Assembly (NCBI GenBank): GCA_015039365.1
Contig: WION01000032.1
Span: 248,001-312,000 of the forward strand
Length of the DNA: 64,000 bases
Direction: 5' to 3'
Source: Amanita rubescens
Taxonomy: Eukaryota > Basidiomycota > Agaricomycetes > Agaricales > Amanitaceae
Made by a program: the position numbers and the translations under genes. Below the pieces are notes generated by a model. It searched no databases. It worked only from the letters and a program-made list of their open reading frames with translations, and was not told where the DNA came from. Shown here piece after piece: positions 36,501 through 47,800 of the stretch. The first letter of the stretch is position 1. Each line of letters opens with the position of its first letter.

Positions 36501-38308
36501 GTAAGATTGTTAAACTGCTACTTGATAAAGGAGCAGATGTGAATGCACAAGGAGGACATTATGGAAATGCACTTCAGGCTGCATCACAAGGAGGGCATAA
36601 TGATATTGTTAAGCTGCTGCTTGAAAAAGATGCAGATGTGAATGCACAGGGAGGATATTATGGAAATGCCCTTCAGGCTGCATTACAAGGATATAATGAG
36701 ATTGTTGTACTGCTGCTTGACAGAGGAGCAGATGTGAATGCACAGGGAGGAGAACATGTAAATGCTCTCATAGCTGCATCATCAGGGGGACATATTGAGA
36801 TTGTTAAACTGCTTCTAGAAAGAGGTGCAGATGTGAGTGCACAGGGAGGGAAACATGGAAATGCTCTTCAGGTTGCATCAGCAAGAGGGCATAATCAGAT
36901 TGTTCAACTATTTCTTGAAAGAGGGGCAGATGTGAATGTACAGGGAGGACATTATGGAAATGCTCTCCAGGCTGCATCACAAGGAGGGCATGATGAGATT
37001 GTACAATTACTGCTTGAAAGGGGTGCAGATGTGAATGCACAAGGTGGACTTTATGGAAATGCTCTTCTGGTTGCATCACAAAAAGGGCATAACAAGATTG
37101 TTAAATTGTTGCTTGACAAAGGGGCTGATGTCAATGTACAGGGAGGCTATTATGGGCATGCTCTTCAAGCTGCATCAGGAAGGGGGCATAGTGAGATTGT
37201 CCAACTACTTCTTGAAAGAGGCATAGATGTGAATAAACAAGGAGGACATTATGGAAATTCTCTTCAGGCTGCATCAGCAAGAGGGCATCATGAGGTTGTT
37301 CAACTACTTCTTGAAGAAGGAGCAGATGTGAATGCACAGGGAGGACACTATGGAAATGCACTTCAGGCTGCATCAGCTGAGGGGCATAATGAGATTGTTC
37401 AACTACTTCTTGAGCAAGGTGCAGGTGTGAATGCACAGGGAGAATGTGAAAACACTCTTCAGGCAGCAGCAGCAAAGGGACATAATGTGATTATTCAACT
37501 ACTTGAAAAAGGAGCAGATGTGAATGCACAGGGAGGTCTTCATGGAGGTCTTCTTAAGGCTGCATCAAGCTTAGGACAACATGGCATTGCTCAATTCCTG
37601 GTTGACAAAAGTGCAGATGTCAATGCTCAGGGAGGGGTGTATGGAAATCTTCTTCAGGCTGCATTAGCTGATGCACTACAAGGAGGACTTTATGAACATG
37701 GTGTTCAAGCTGCACCATATGGGGGGCATAATGAAATTGTTAAACCATGGCCCCTTTATGGAAGAGCAGATGTGGTTTCACAGAGAGGATTGTATGCAGA
37801 TGCTCTCCAAGCTGCATCAGCAGGAGGGCATAAGGCGATTGTTCAACTGCTTCTTGAAAAAAGTGCAGATGTAAATGTACAAGGAGGATACTATGGAAAT
37901 GCTCTTCAGGCTGCATCAGCAGAGGGACATCATGACATTGTTCAATTCCTGATTGAAAAAGGTGCAGATGTGAATGCACAGGGAGGATGCTATGGAAGTG
38001 CTCTTCAAGCTGCATCATTTAACGGTCATGCAATCATGGTACAAATACTCCTGAGATGTGGGGCTGAGGCCATCTCCAACACTCATGCTGTGGAGATTAA
38101 ATGGGCACATAATGGCATACTACATCAAGCAGTGGTTTGCAATGCTCTGCAGGCAGCATGCATTAGAGGACATGTTCCTATTGTGAAACTGTTACTAAAT
38201 CATGGTGTTAAGCAAGAACACATTGAAACTGCTTTTCAAGCTGCCTCAGATATAGATCATTATTGGATTGTAGACTTATTGCTAAAACATGGAGCCAAGC
38301 AGAAATAA
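33536..38308 (+). CDS. NLR3: NACHT-ankyrin STAND protein
   Basis: Exons 33536-33711, 33762-33824, one to two small exons between 33870 and 34157 (a SSAFQGAQYVGISDSAFFEI segment and QSTSASND), then 34182-34367, 34414-34438 (25 bp, Walker A SGAGKT), 34489-35061 and 35113-38308. The leader MGASSSRISRKRRLSDLDE with SDRKKAKR looks like a bipartite nuclear localisation signal. Walker B is FILIDGLDECLDW, followed by LLVTSRKEQK. KGMFRWVACQLEEL begins the winged-helix-like part. About 23 ankyrin repeats follow; the set near 37630-37800 is irregular (ALADALQGGL, EIVKPWPLYG), so one repeat is partly destroyed without loss of frame. The end ...LLLKHGAKQK is conserved with NLR4. It is very close to NLR4 over most of its length, so a recent duplication. 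Function is inferred as for NLR1. Confidence 0.86.
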
Positions 38309-38660
38309 TCCATAAACATACAATTCATGGATCCCAGACTATGCAGCTGTTCTTATTTGAAAAATGTAATTTATTTCAAAACCAGGCATTTTAACAAATC
38401 TACATGTTAAGAAGTGGTCAAGATAACCTGTCAAGCAAATCAGTAGTCAATGAAATGATCAAGTCAAATTTTTGGTAATGCACACGTTAGAACTAATATA
38501 GACCAGTGAACAATATGTATGACGGTCCACTTGTTGCATGTACATATGTATCAGGTTTGCACCAACAATGTCTTATTTTGTCTTCTAGTTGCATCAGCAC
38601 ACTCGCATTGGAATATATTTAATAGTAACATGGTCAGCCTGTTAGCACATCCTAGCTCCT
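38309..38660. other. 3' flank of NLR3
   Basis: No gene. Diverged copy of 49357-49708 (shared tttgcaccaacaatgtct), so this spacer was duplicated along with the NLR and the acetyltransferase. Confidence 0.5.
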
Positions 38661-40080
38661 CGTCTCCATTTATTCTAACAATATTCCTACGGAAATGTCA
38701 AACCAAGTGACGACCAACCACGGAGTTACTCACATAGCTAAAATCACAAGTTCAATACATCGCAGGTTCACCACCCTGCTCGAGACCAACTTCTATATTT
38801 ATGTCCTCCATCTCAGGATTTTTCGCGCGTCCCTTCATCAACATTCTCGGGTTCGTCATTGGTCAAGAGAATGGTTCGGAATCAACAGCTGGAAAAAATG
38901 TGACAGATACTCGTGTAGGATCAATCTCGAGCGTCGGAACAGACGGAGAAGACATAGGGACTGATCCTGCTGCGGAGAGAATGCGACCCCAACCGTTAAT
39001 TCCATGAGTTGTATAAAGCAGTCTTGACCAGTGCAGATATCTTTGACGCGATGGCATGCGCATTTTCATAATGCGGTGCACCCTAGTGAGGATACATAGT
39101 CATATCTCAGCTCTAGCAAAATTGGGAATTAACCGTACTTTGACCGCAATCTTCACAAACCTCCGAGTTGCCCTCTCCCCATCCCTAACAACCAACTGCG
39201 CCAAAACCTGCGTGAACGCCGTCAACTCGTCCCTAAATACTCGATATGACTCTTTATCCGTTTCTTCGTCAATCTCGGGCGCTTCCAGTGCCCCTGCTCC
39301 GTTCGGAGCGCAATGATCTATCGTTTGTCGACATTTCCCCATCCACGATAAAGTTGAAGCTCTTGTGTACGGCGTAGGATGATAGCGCTTGGAGACTTCA
39401 CGGAGAGACGTCTAGATGCATCCCAAGCGTTGCGTCGCGTGCAGCCCCCACCATGCGTATTGGAAAACCCAGACCTTTTCGGGGGCCGCATATCAGGATG
39501 AATCATCCCAACACCTTCCATCCCCGTAAGGTTGTAGGCCTTTCCACCGATTTCGAACGTCCTCGCGCGGAGTTTGTGGAGAGATAGGAGAGAGACGACG
39601 AAGCGGGTTTGAGTAAGGAAAGAGAGGAGAGGATGGACTCAGTTCGGGACATGTTGGCCTATCAGTCTCGACAACATGACGAGCGTTTCTCTCTCGGCGT
39701 GTGCTTCTCGTTCTTGAAACTCAACGGGAACCGTACGGAGAGGTTCATCCGTAGCCTTGACCATCTTCCACGAAGTCTCTAACCTCTTCTTCTCCGGCGT
39801 TCGCACAACCGCTATTTACAGCGATCTCCCGCCCTCCCTCCATTCTTACAAAACGTCTTCAGAAACGATGACAGGGGTGACTTTGAACGTGTTCCGGACA
39901 CTGTTGCTGCGGATGTCGGACGAGGAGAAGTGGAGACTCGAGAGCATGACGGCCAAGGCTGAGGGCGGAGACGTTTTTCTCGATTCCTGTATGAATTCTG
40001 GTGAAGATGTCCCGAGGACGGAATGGGTTCGTGAAGGGATGATTTGGAAGGGGTGAGTTTGACGGTGGACAATCGCTTGA
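38661..40080 (-). pseudogene. ARG7: Ornithine acetyltransferase pseudogene
   Basis: Covers the whole length of the intact gene at 49709-51326 with the same exon order. Readable pieces are LTPSKSSLHEPIP (near 40060), STSPRPTSAA (39940), NGAGALEAPEIDEETDKESY (39260), FRDELTAFTQVLAQLVVRDG and, after 39070, AHAIASKIS and the GRILSAAGSVPMSSPS region. Frameshifts and deletions separate them: the stretch between ~39600 and 39850 is strongly shortened, the STNDTI segment is damaged, and the last exon has changed. The product would not be complete. It stands in the same place relative to NLR3 as the intact gene does to NLR4. Confidence 0.85.
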
Positions 40081-40169
40081 AGGTCGCTGTATGTATTTGC
40101 GATTTAGTAGAAGCGGAGGATTGACAGTGAGGATGAAAGAGGCTAGTAGACGCTACATGCAGATTTCCT

Positions 40170-40590
40170 GCCAGCTGTTTACATGCGAACCTGCTTTGTT
40201 GTCTGGGGCCTCAGCGCTCAGCGCTCAGCTCTCCTACGGTAGTTGGGCATTTTGAAATTGTGTATGTGAGCGGATGTCATGAAACTTGAAAGAGGCCTGG
40301 CTAGATGCCATTTTGCTCGAGGAGTGGATTCAGATTCACTGCACTACCTTCGTCGTGGAGTCCGACGGCGGGGCACTCTACGCGCAGACCGACTTTCCCA
40401 CCGCTCGCCTCTGCAGCAACGACGCTTAACTCGATACCTAGCGTCATTACCTTAAGACGACAACTTACATCTCCCTCGGGCTTGTGGTTGCGCATGGGGT
40501 TGAAAATTAAGGTGGCATCCACCGTTCTCCGACGCCAGCGGCTACTCAAGTACAACGGCTTCAAGTCTCGGGCATAAGAGTACGCAAAGC
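40170..40590. repeat. Duplicated segment U, copy b
   Basis: Counterpart of 32225-32660, with several indels. No intact frame. Confidence 0.65.
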
Positions 40591-41110
40591 AGCATTGTTC
40601 GTATTCTATGGAATTAATGCTAGATGAGGTCGTTATGGATGTCGTCTTCGCCAGTATCACGCAGAGCGGCGAATCCCAACGCCTTTTAAATTGTAAATCG
40701 ACAACATGGAAACCTTGAAGATATGCTATGGAAGGTTTGAGTTTGAATGCTTTTTTCGAGGACGGTGGTACGTGCTTTACTGTCCCCGGAATCGCGACAT
40801 AAGTTGACCTGAAGGTAGTAAGTAGTCTTTCGAGTCCTCAAATCGGACACATCCTCAGACAATTCCTTGTAATCGTTGAAGTCAAAATCATTGACCACAC
40901 CTTCTTATATTTTTCGACTGATCTCATCGGATTATTTAACACATTCTTCAAGCAACAGGTCACGATCGGTGCCGTGTCCCGCCAACCTTCCCTTTAAAAG
41001 CATATTGTTCTTACGCGTGAAAAGGCAAAGCGGACATAGAGGGCTGGCTTTGAGAAGCAATGCAAAGACCTTGTCAGGAAGCTGCTTCACAAGCCCCGTG
41101 TATGAAGCCG
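40591..41110 (+). pseudogene. RPL14: Ribosomal protein eL14 pseudogene
   Basis: Counterpart of 32661-33190 with the same internal deletions (ggaagctgcttcacaagccc end). It has a further ~90-base loss in the first intron region. Non-coding. Confidence 0.72.
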
Positions 41111-41319
41111 TACTTGTGCATAACACGAGACGCGCCTTACGCGTACCCTGCGATGTATCATCCTCTGCCGTGGTCAAATTGCTGATCACTCGTATCGCGC
41201 CTCTTATCAATGCATCAAGGCAGTCGAGATGTTCATACAACATGAAAGTAATTACAGTACAGTGCAAGACTTGAATCAACATTCATATTCATCGGAATCG
41301 TCGTTGCTGTTCGAATTTG

Positions 41320-42760
41320 TTAATCTTGAGAATCTGTGAACGCAACAACTTCACCATACCTATCTGCTTCGTCGGAATCGGGACCATCTGGTTTCTTTAG
41401 ATCCGGTCGCAAAGACCGCTGGCCAGGCATGCCGACTTCAACGAAAAGACAAAATGAATTATAGCTGTATGCTGCCTGTGCCCCGTTGCCGTAATAGGCG
41501 TACATTTTGGACTTTTGGTTCAACTTCGATGGTCGTGTGACCCAGTTAACGTGCATGTGCCTTCGGTGTTCGTCCGAGTCGTATTTGCTAACTTTCACGA
41601 CCTTAGCACCTTCTGAAATGAGGTAACCAGGAGCATTCTCGCCATCATCGGAAAACCCAAATGCATTGAAGGCAGGAATTTCATTTTCGAGTGCCAAGAG
41701 TGTACCGTCTTCCTCATCGAAAGTGACCAACCCCCTAACCGAGACGTGAAGTGAAAGATATTTTGCGATTGCCATGATTTCTGCGTCCATTCCCTTAAGA
41801 CATTGTCCAACATGGCGAAGGTCAACATAAGTACTAGTGTCATTTTGCACTGGATAGTAATGTTCCATGTCAAAGCCTAGCAATCCGCCATTAGGAAGAA
41901 ATGTGGAATCGAGGAGGAAAGTCTCAAGTTTGTCCCTAAACTTGGTGGCGCCAGGGGACAAAGGGGCCGAAAACGTAGGAGCTGAGGCTTCATCATCGAA
42001 GTAGAGATTGTATGTGACAGTAACCCGATATCCAGATGTGACTTTAGACACCTCGTGTTCGACGTCGCTGTAAATGGCGACATAGGCGATGTGGGGCTCT
42101 TCACATTCAGCGAGTTCTTTTGCAGCATCAAAAGACCATTCTTCTCCATTTCGCCTCATGATAAGACTTCCGCCTTTATAGGAGGTCGGGAAGAAAACGA
42201 CGAGTGAGCCGAACATGTGAGTACTACGAGGTGTATCAACATGCGCCTTGAAGAACGAATTTTCACCTAATACAACATCAGAAACAAAAATTGATGATCA
42301 GACTAGGAGTGACCATAAACGTTCAGATTGTAGAGTTCCGCTCGCACTTGCCTCTGGGCTTGATGCCCGTACAGCAGATTTTCGCGTACGATGTTCACGA
42401 GCTTACAGCTGACGACATCAAGGGTTGGACAGAATTCGCCAGAGCTCAGCTTTCCAGCTTTCCTATATGATTCATCATATACATCTTCTTTGTTTAACCC
42501 GAACGTAGCAGGATCGCATGCCCTGGATAATCGCTGCAGTGCTTCCTGAGAAGGGTGGAAAAGGTTCAGCCGCCTGCAACTCTATTGTCAGGAAGTGATT
42601 GTCTCAATCGATGAGCAGGGTACCAAGCGTTTTCCTCCTTTCCGTAGTACAAGACCAAGTCGTTCTGAGTGACTGGCAACGTTCCACTACAGAATGGAGG
42701 ATGGTGAGCAATTAAGCTTTGAAGAGATTTGAGTTGTTCTTCGGGAAGGGTTTGGGACAT
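41320..42760 (-). CDS. 2-oxoglutarate-Fe(II) oxygenase-like protein
   Basis: Three exons, 42760-42581, 42545-42314 and 42266-41320, give about 452 residues with matching phases. The start MSQTLPEEQLKSL was chosen because the codon upstream in frame is GTG. The N-terminal part reads PFCSGTLPVTQNDLVLYYG. Exon 3 opens ENSFFKAHVDTPR, where the H and D of AHVDTPR are the expected first iron ligands, followed by MFGSLVVFFPTSYKGGSLIM and YVAIYSDVEHEVSKV with the second H and TSGYRVTVTYN, whose R would hold 2-oxoglutarate. These are features of the prolyl 4-hydroxylase-like Fe2OG family common in basidiomycetes; the substrate is unknown. Intron 1 is only ~35 bp with a weak gttgca donor and could be wrong. 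It interrupts the repeated NLR units and has no second copy here. Confidence 0.82.
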
Positions 42761-43309
42761 GGTGGATTCGGACAGAGATGGCGTGCGCCGTGAAACGATC
42801 ACGCACTCCTTTAAGTTAATGTTTCACTGTGACGGTTTCCAGATCGGGAAGTTCGGTCTCTTCTAGTCCTCCTGTACATCCTCTCGACAGCTCTCGATTC
42901 GCTCAACGCAGTGACTAAACCCATAAATCTTGTTTATTCGGGGAAACACCTGTTTTATCAAGATTTGCGTTAATCAAATCTTCGTGCGTCTCATTCGTCT
43001 TATCTAACAAACATTCTTATCTTCATTCAACCATTAGTCTCCCACCGCTGCTCGCAAGCTTATCAAAAGTGCGGTCATCCCTTCGCACACCCGCCGCGTT
43101 TCTTGCGATTTTTCCAAGAGAGATTTGAGGCGCGTCGGAAGGCATCGGGCCGTCGGATTCCAGTGTTCCACCGAACTTGGGTGACTGAAACGGGCTCTCT
43201 GGTACGTTTGGTTTTTGTTCCTTTGCTCAACGTGCTAGCATTCTCATCAATGTGTATTTGCGATTTAGGGAGGTTTGCGGTGAGGGCGAGCGAGAATGAA
43301 GGAGGCTAG
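42761..43309. other. Intergenic, no gene seen
   Basis: Would contain the promoter of the oxygenase gene, with long pyrimidine-rich stretches at 42980-43060. A plus-strand frame from 43103 lacks motifs. Confidence 0.4.
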
Positions 43310-43504
43310 ACGCTACTTGGCAGGGCCCTGCCAGGTTCAGGTTTCCGCAGGCCTGACCACTTGTACGCTCCGTTATGATACCATACGTGTGGCTCGCCCA
43401 TCTAGTAGCGTCGTATCCCGCAGACGACATCATCTCCCTCACTCGTGGGGTCGGAATGACTGCTGGCATCAGCCGTTCTTCGACGCTAGCTCAAGCACAG
43501 CAGT
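43310..43504. repeat. Duplicated segment U, diverged copy c
   Basis: Weak match to the end of segments 32225-32660 and 40170-40590 (gacatcatctccctc..gtgg and ttcgacgctagc). It also stands directly before an eL14 pseudogene. Confidence 0.4.
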
Positions 43505-44110
43505 ACCAAGGCATAGCATCAACAGTAAGTACCACTACATCAGTTTGCATGTATGAATACTCAAGACTAGGTGCTGTTTCAAGTCAGGATGAACGGCAGA
43601 AATGCCCGCTTTGGATGGACGCTTGCAATACGGGCTGGATGACGTCCCCACCACGGTCATGTAGGGCAGCGACCGAACTCCCCTTGTAATTCTACATTAC
43701 GGCGACATTACTAAAACGAGCTATTAAGGGGGGCTCCGCTTTGTTGAGGTTGGCCGTGGTATGTCCTATTCTCGGCCTCCCCGAATCGCAACCAAATCTA
43801 ACCATCTTTCCCATTTGCCGTTATTGTTAAAGCCATTGACTACTGCAACCGCGTATGTCTTCTTACATCCTCAATGATCCCCTCGGATTGATCTAGTCGT
43901 CGACCTGTAGGTCATGATTGGCGGCCTATGAACGAGTATTCCTATTCAACCTTTCCCTCTTAAGCATCTTGTCTTTACGGGAAGGGTCAAACTGGACCAG
44001 CGGCATTGGGGAAGTGGAGACTTTGGCCCCGTCCATGTTATGCTGACGAAGAAAGCGATGGCGGGACCCTGTAGGGACACAGCTTCACGAGTCCCGTGCA
44101 TGGCGACGCT
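43505..44110 (+). pseudogene. RPL14: Ribosomal protein eL14 pseudogene, longest copy
   Basis: Contains traces of all exons: gcatcaacagtaagtacc (exon 1 and donor, ATG changed), CTCCGCTTTGTTGAGGTTGG (RFVEVG), ATTTGCCGTTATTG (exon 3, AVI), aggtcatgattggcggcc (MIGG), CCTCTTAAGCATCTTGTC (KHLV), CCCCGTCCATGTTATGCTGA (a VMLTKK-like end). Exon 4 has large deletions and frame changes. It is closest to the 16.5 and 11.9 kb fragments in the first half and differs from the 32.7/40.6 kb pair, so at least two duplication lineages exist. Confidence 0.75.
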
Positions 44111-44747
44111 TTGCGCTGCGTTTGTGTGTAATAATAACACGAGTTGTGTTTTATGCATGCCCTGCCAAATAGCGTCACATGCTGGGCGCAACTGCGTTCA
44201 TCGAGAAGCGCACTTAATCATGTGGATGAATGCCGGCGCGTCACCAATCGCGTTCTCCGCCCTTTCACAATCTACAAGTCTTACACGGAAACGTATGGAC
44301 TTGTTATGGCGTTGAGCTACCAAATGCTGATCACATCACTCCCTTTCAACAGGAACACGAACTTCACTGTGTAAGAGTCGGCCAAATTTAGCGTTACGTC
44401 ATTCAGCATCTCCTATTCCTCGAAGTCCGCACTAAGTGCGACCAGCAAGAGCATTATTTAAACTTTCAGACTGGGATTGCGTGGCTGTACAGGTACTCGA
44501 GAGCGCTAGTGATCCCGCTTATATTCCCAGGTTTCCTGATACTGGGTCATTACTATACATTGTGGATCACTGGTGAAGAAATCAATCAGCAGTCATGCAC
44601 TGTCCACTGCTTGGTGGAATGCCTTGGATGAGGTTGACTGGATGTTTCTCAATTCATTACAATGGGTGGTTTCTTACAGTTGGGGTTACTGACTCGGATG
44701 AATGTTAAAAGTCACGCACGGTCAAGCGGGAGTTGGGGGCGTGATTG
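44111..44747. other. Intergenic, 5' flank of NLR4
   Basis: No gene seen. The right end, from about 44690, resembles the NLR3 5' flank. Confidence 0.4.
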
Positions 44748-44765
44748 TGACTAGAGTAACAGTCA
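44748..44765 (+). promoter_or_regulatory. Inverted repeat upstream of NLR4
   Basis: tgact at 44748-44752 and agtca at 44761-44765, about 45 bp upstream of the start. It is an imperfect version of the NLR3 site. The downstream block cagcactttctcacag and the ttcactcgcaccaccatc leader are shared with NLR3. Confidence 0.45.
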
Positions 44766-44810
44766 GCCAGCACTTTCTCACAGTGCTTACCTTTCACTCG
44801 CACCACCATC

Positions 44811-47800
44811 ATGGGGACCTCCTCCTCGAAAACATCTCGCAAGCGCACACTATCAGACTCGGATGAGTTTGACATTGAGAGTGACAGGAAAAAAGCTAAG
44901 AGGATGGGCATGGGTGATCAGTATCCCACATCAATGTCTGCAGACATACATGTATGCTCAAACTCCAATATACCACAGCATCATCAGAACAGGTCTGTTT
45001 CTCAAATGCCCTGCTGCACACAATCATAACCTAGTATTAGCTTTGGCCATCTTGCAAATACCTCTCAATGTGATCTTCAGTCAACAGGAGTGTGGCATGT
45101 CTATCCAGGGTAAAGTGGTTGATAAGTTACTATTATGGTTTTGTGACTGCTAAAATCATTGAAAATATCTCTTATACCTTATGCTATGTTATGTCATCAA
45201 GTTCCAGGTATGTTCAAGTTGCTGTTCCCTCACTCTTAACTAATACCAGTCTCAAGTGCTTTTCAAGATGTTCAATATGTGGGAATCAGTAACTCTGCTT
45301 TCTTTGAGATTCATGGGGTGTGTATGTATAGTCATCAATAATGAAGTTTGTTGACAGATTTGCCATAGAATGTCAATAGTATGCATTTAAATGATCAGAA
45401 TTAATTCATTTTCATCACATGCAGTTCAACCCAACCCAGCCTCAAATGATATTGGTATGTACTTAGTTACATATGCAGTAGGATTGAGACCCACAGGTGT
45501 AATAGAAAAACACAGGCAGTGGTTGAAGCCTAGTGACCCATCCACTAACCATAATAATGCTATGAGAAAATGCCATGTTGACACTGGAAAATGGCTTTTG
45601 GAACACTCCATGTACAAAGAATGGAAACAGAAGAATAATTCTTTCATGTGGATCCATGGTATATGTGAGTGAATGTCATTTGGAGGCATACTCCAATCCT
45701 GACTTGATTCAAGCTGGTGCTGGAAAAACAGTTATTTTGTAAGCTGTCCATTTCTGTTCATGATAAGCATTGGTCTTGATGCCCTGGTAAGCTCTACTGT
45801 TGTTCAAGACATTCAATCAATTGCCAAGATGGGCACCATTGGATTGGCATATTTCTATTGTGATGTTTCTGATGCCAAAAAGAGGAATGTCAATGATATT
45901 CTTACCACATTGGTTGTCCATCTGCTTGCTTGGCAACCATCCAATCATTCACTTCTGGACACAGCCCATAAGGATTGTATGAATGGACTTTCATTACCCT
46001 TTGATGACAAACTTCAAGAAGCCCTGAGAGAGCTAATATCTAGCTTTGAAAAGACTTTCATTCTTATTGATGGACTGGATGAATGTCTGGACTGGGGGGA
46101 GGTGCTAGAATTTATTGAAATTATTCATGGATGGGGTCTATGGCAGTGCCACTTGCTTGCTACAAGCAGGAAAGAGCAAAAGATTGTCAAATCAATGGTG
46201 TCAATGTGCCCCCTGGAAATTGACATGTCACAGATGCCAGTTGCTGATGACATTGTAAAGTACATTGTCTTTATGCTTGATTATTGTTCAGAGCTGAAGG
46301 AATGGGGACCAGAGGAGAAAGGTTTAATCAGAAAGTACCTTTCAGAAAAGGCTAAAGGAATGTAAGTTTTGTCCCATGTCAGCACAATGATATGTGTAAC
46401 AGTGCATAGGTTCCGTTGGGTGGCATGCCAGTTGGATGAACTGAAGAGATGTACTAAGAGAAGGAAAACATTGGACTACATCCTTGAAAGCCTTCCTGCA
46501 ACATTAGAGGGAACATATGACCAGATTCTGAGCAGAATTCCTCCTGCTGATGCATCAGGAGCAGCAAAATTGTTGTTATGGTTGGGATTTGCAAATCAAC
46601 CATTGCATATTGACTACTTGGGTGTAATTGTGGAATTTGATATGGATAAGAGGGACTTTGATACTGATGGAAGATTATCATCCTCTGAAGATGTTCTGAA
46701 GATCTGTTCTAGTCTTGTGACTAGAATGAGTGATAACACAGTGCAACTTGCACATGCATCTGTTAAGACATATGTTGTAGAAAAGAAAAGAACAATTCAA
46801 TCCAACATAATAATGGATCCTTCCATAGGAGACAAATTTATGGGCCAGTGTTGCCTGTCTTATTTACTTCACACAAGGGAGAATCTTCTGGAAAAAGATA
46901 GCCCATCAATCTGGAAAAGCTACCAGGGTTCACTGATAAGGTATGCTGCAAAGCATTGGGCAGGACATCACTTAAGAAGCAGAGAAAGCTGGAGTGTAGA
47001 TGATCTTCAGCAGATGAAAAATCTCTTTGTGCAGGACAGCATTGCATTCCAAAATTGGATTAAAGTGTATAATTTTGAAGCAGATCCATTTCCTACCAGG
47101 CAGATGAAAGGACAGAGCCTTCTGTGGTGTAGTGCTTTACATGGGATCACCAGCATTGTTGAGTGGCAGCTGCCCAGTGCAAAAAGCAATAATGAAATTT
47201 TGGATGCACTTTATGTGGCATCTATTCATGGTCACATTACCATTGTCAATAAACTTCTAGCAACACTTATGGATTTTAGAAATAGTGACAAAACACAGGT
47301 AGTAAAAGTCATGGACATTGCAACTCAGATAAATAAAAATTATGTGAGTGCAGTGCAACAACATGGAAATCCTCTTTATGCTGCAACACAAGGAGGGTAT
47401 AATGAGATTGTTAAACTGCTGCTTGACAGAGGAGCAGATGTGAATGCACAAGGGGGAATTTATGGAAATGCTCTTCAGGCTGCATCAGAACGAGGGCGTA
47501 ATGAGATTGCTAAACTGCTGCTTGACAAAGGAGCATATGTGAATGCAGAAGGTGGGCATTATAAACATGCCCTGCAAGCTGCATCACAAGGAGGGCATAA
47601 TGAGATTGTTAAACTGCTGCTTGACAGAGGAGCATATGTCAATGCAAAAGGTGGACATTATGGACATGCTCTTCAGGCTGCATCACAAGGAGGGCATGAT
47701 GAGATTGTTAAACTACTACTTGACAAAGGAGCATATGTTAATGTACAAGGAGGGCATTATGGAAATGCTCTTCAGGCTGCATCACAAGGAGGACATGATG

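Noticed and set aside
36060..38000. Regularly spaced repeats resembling a CRISPR-like array
   Set aside because: The 99-bp period is fully explained by in-frame ankyrin repeats; there are no constant repeats with unique spacers and the genome is eukaryotic.
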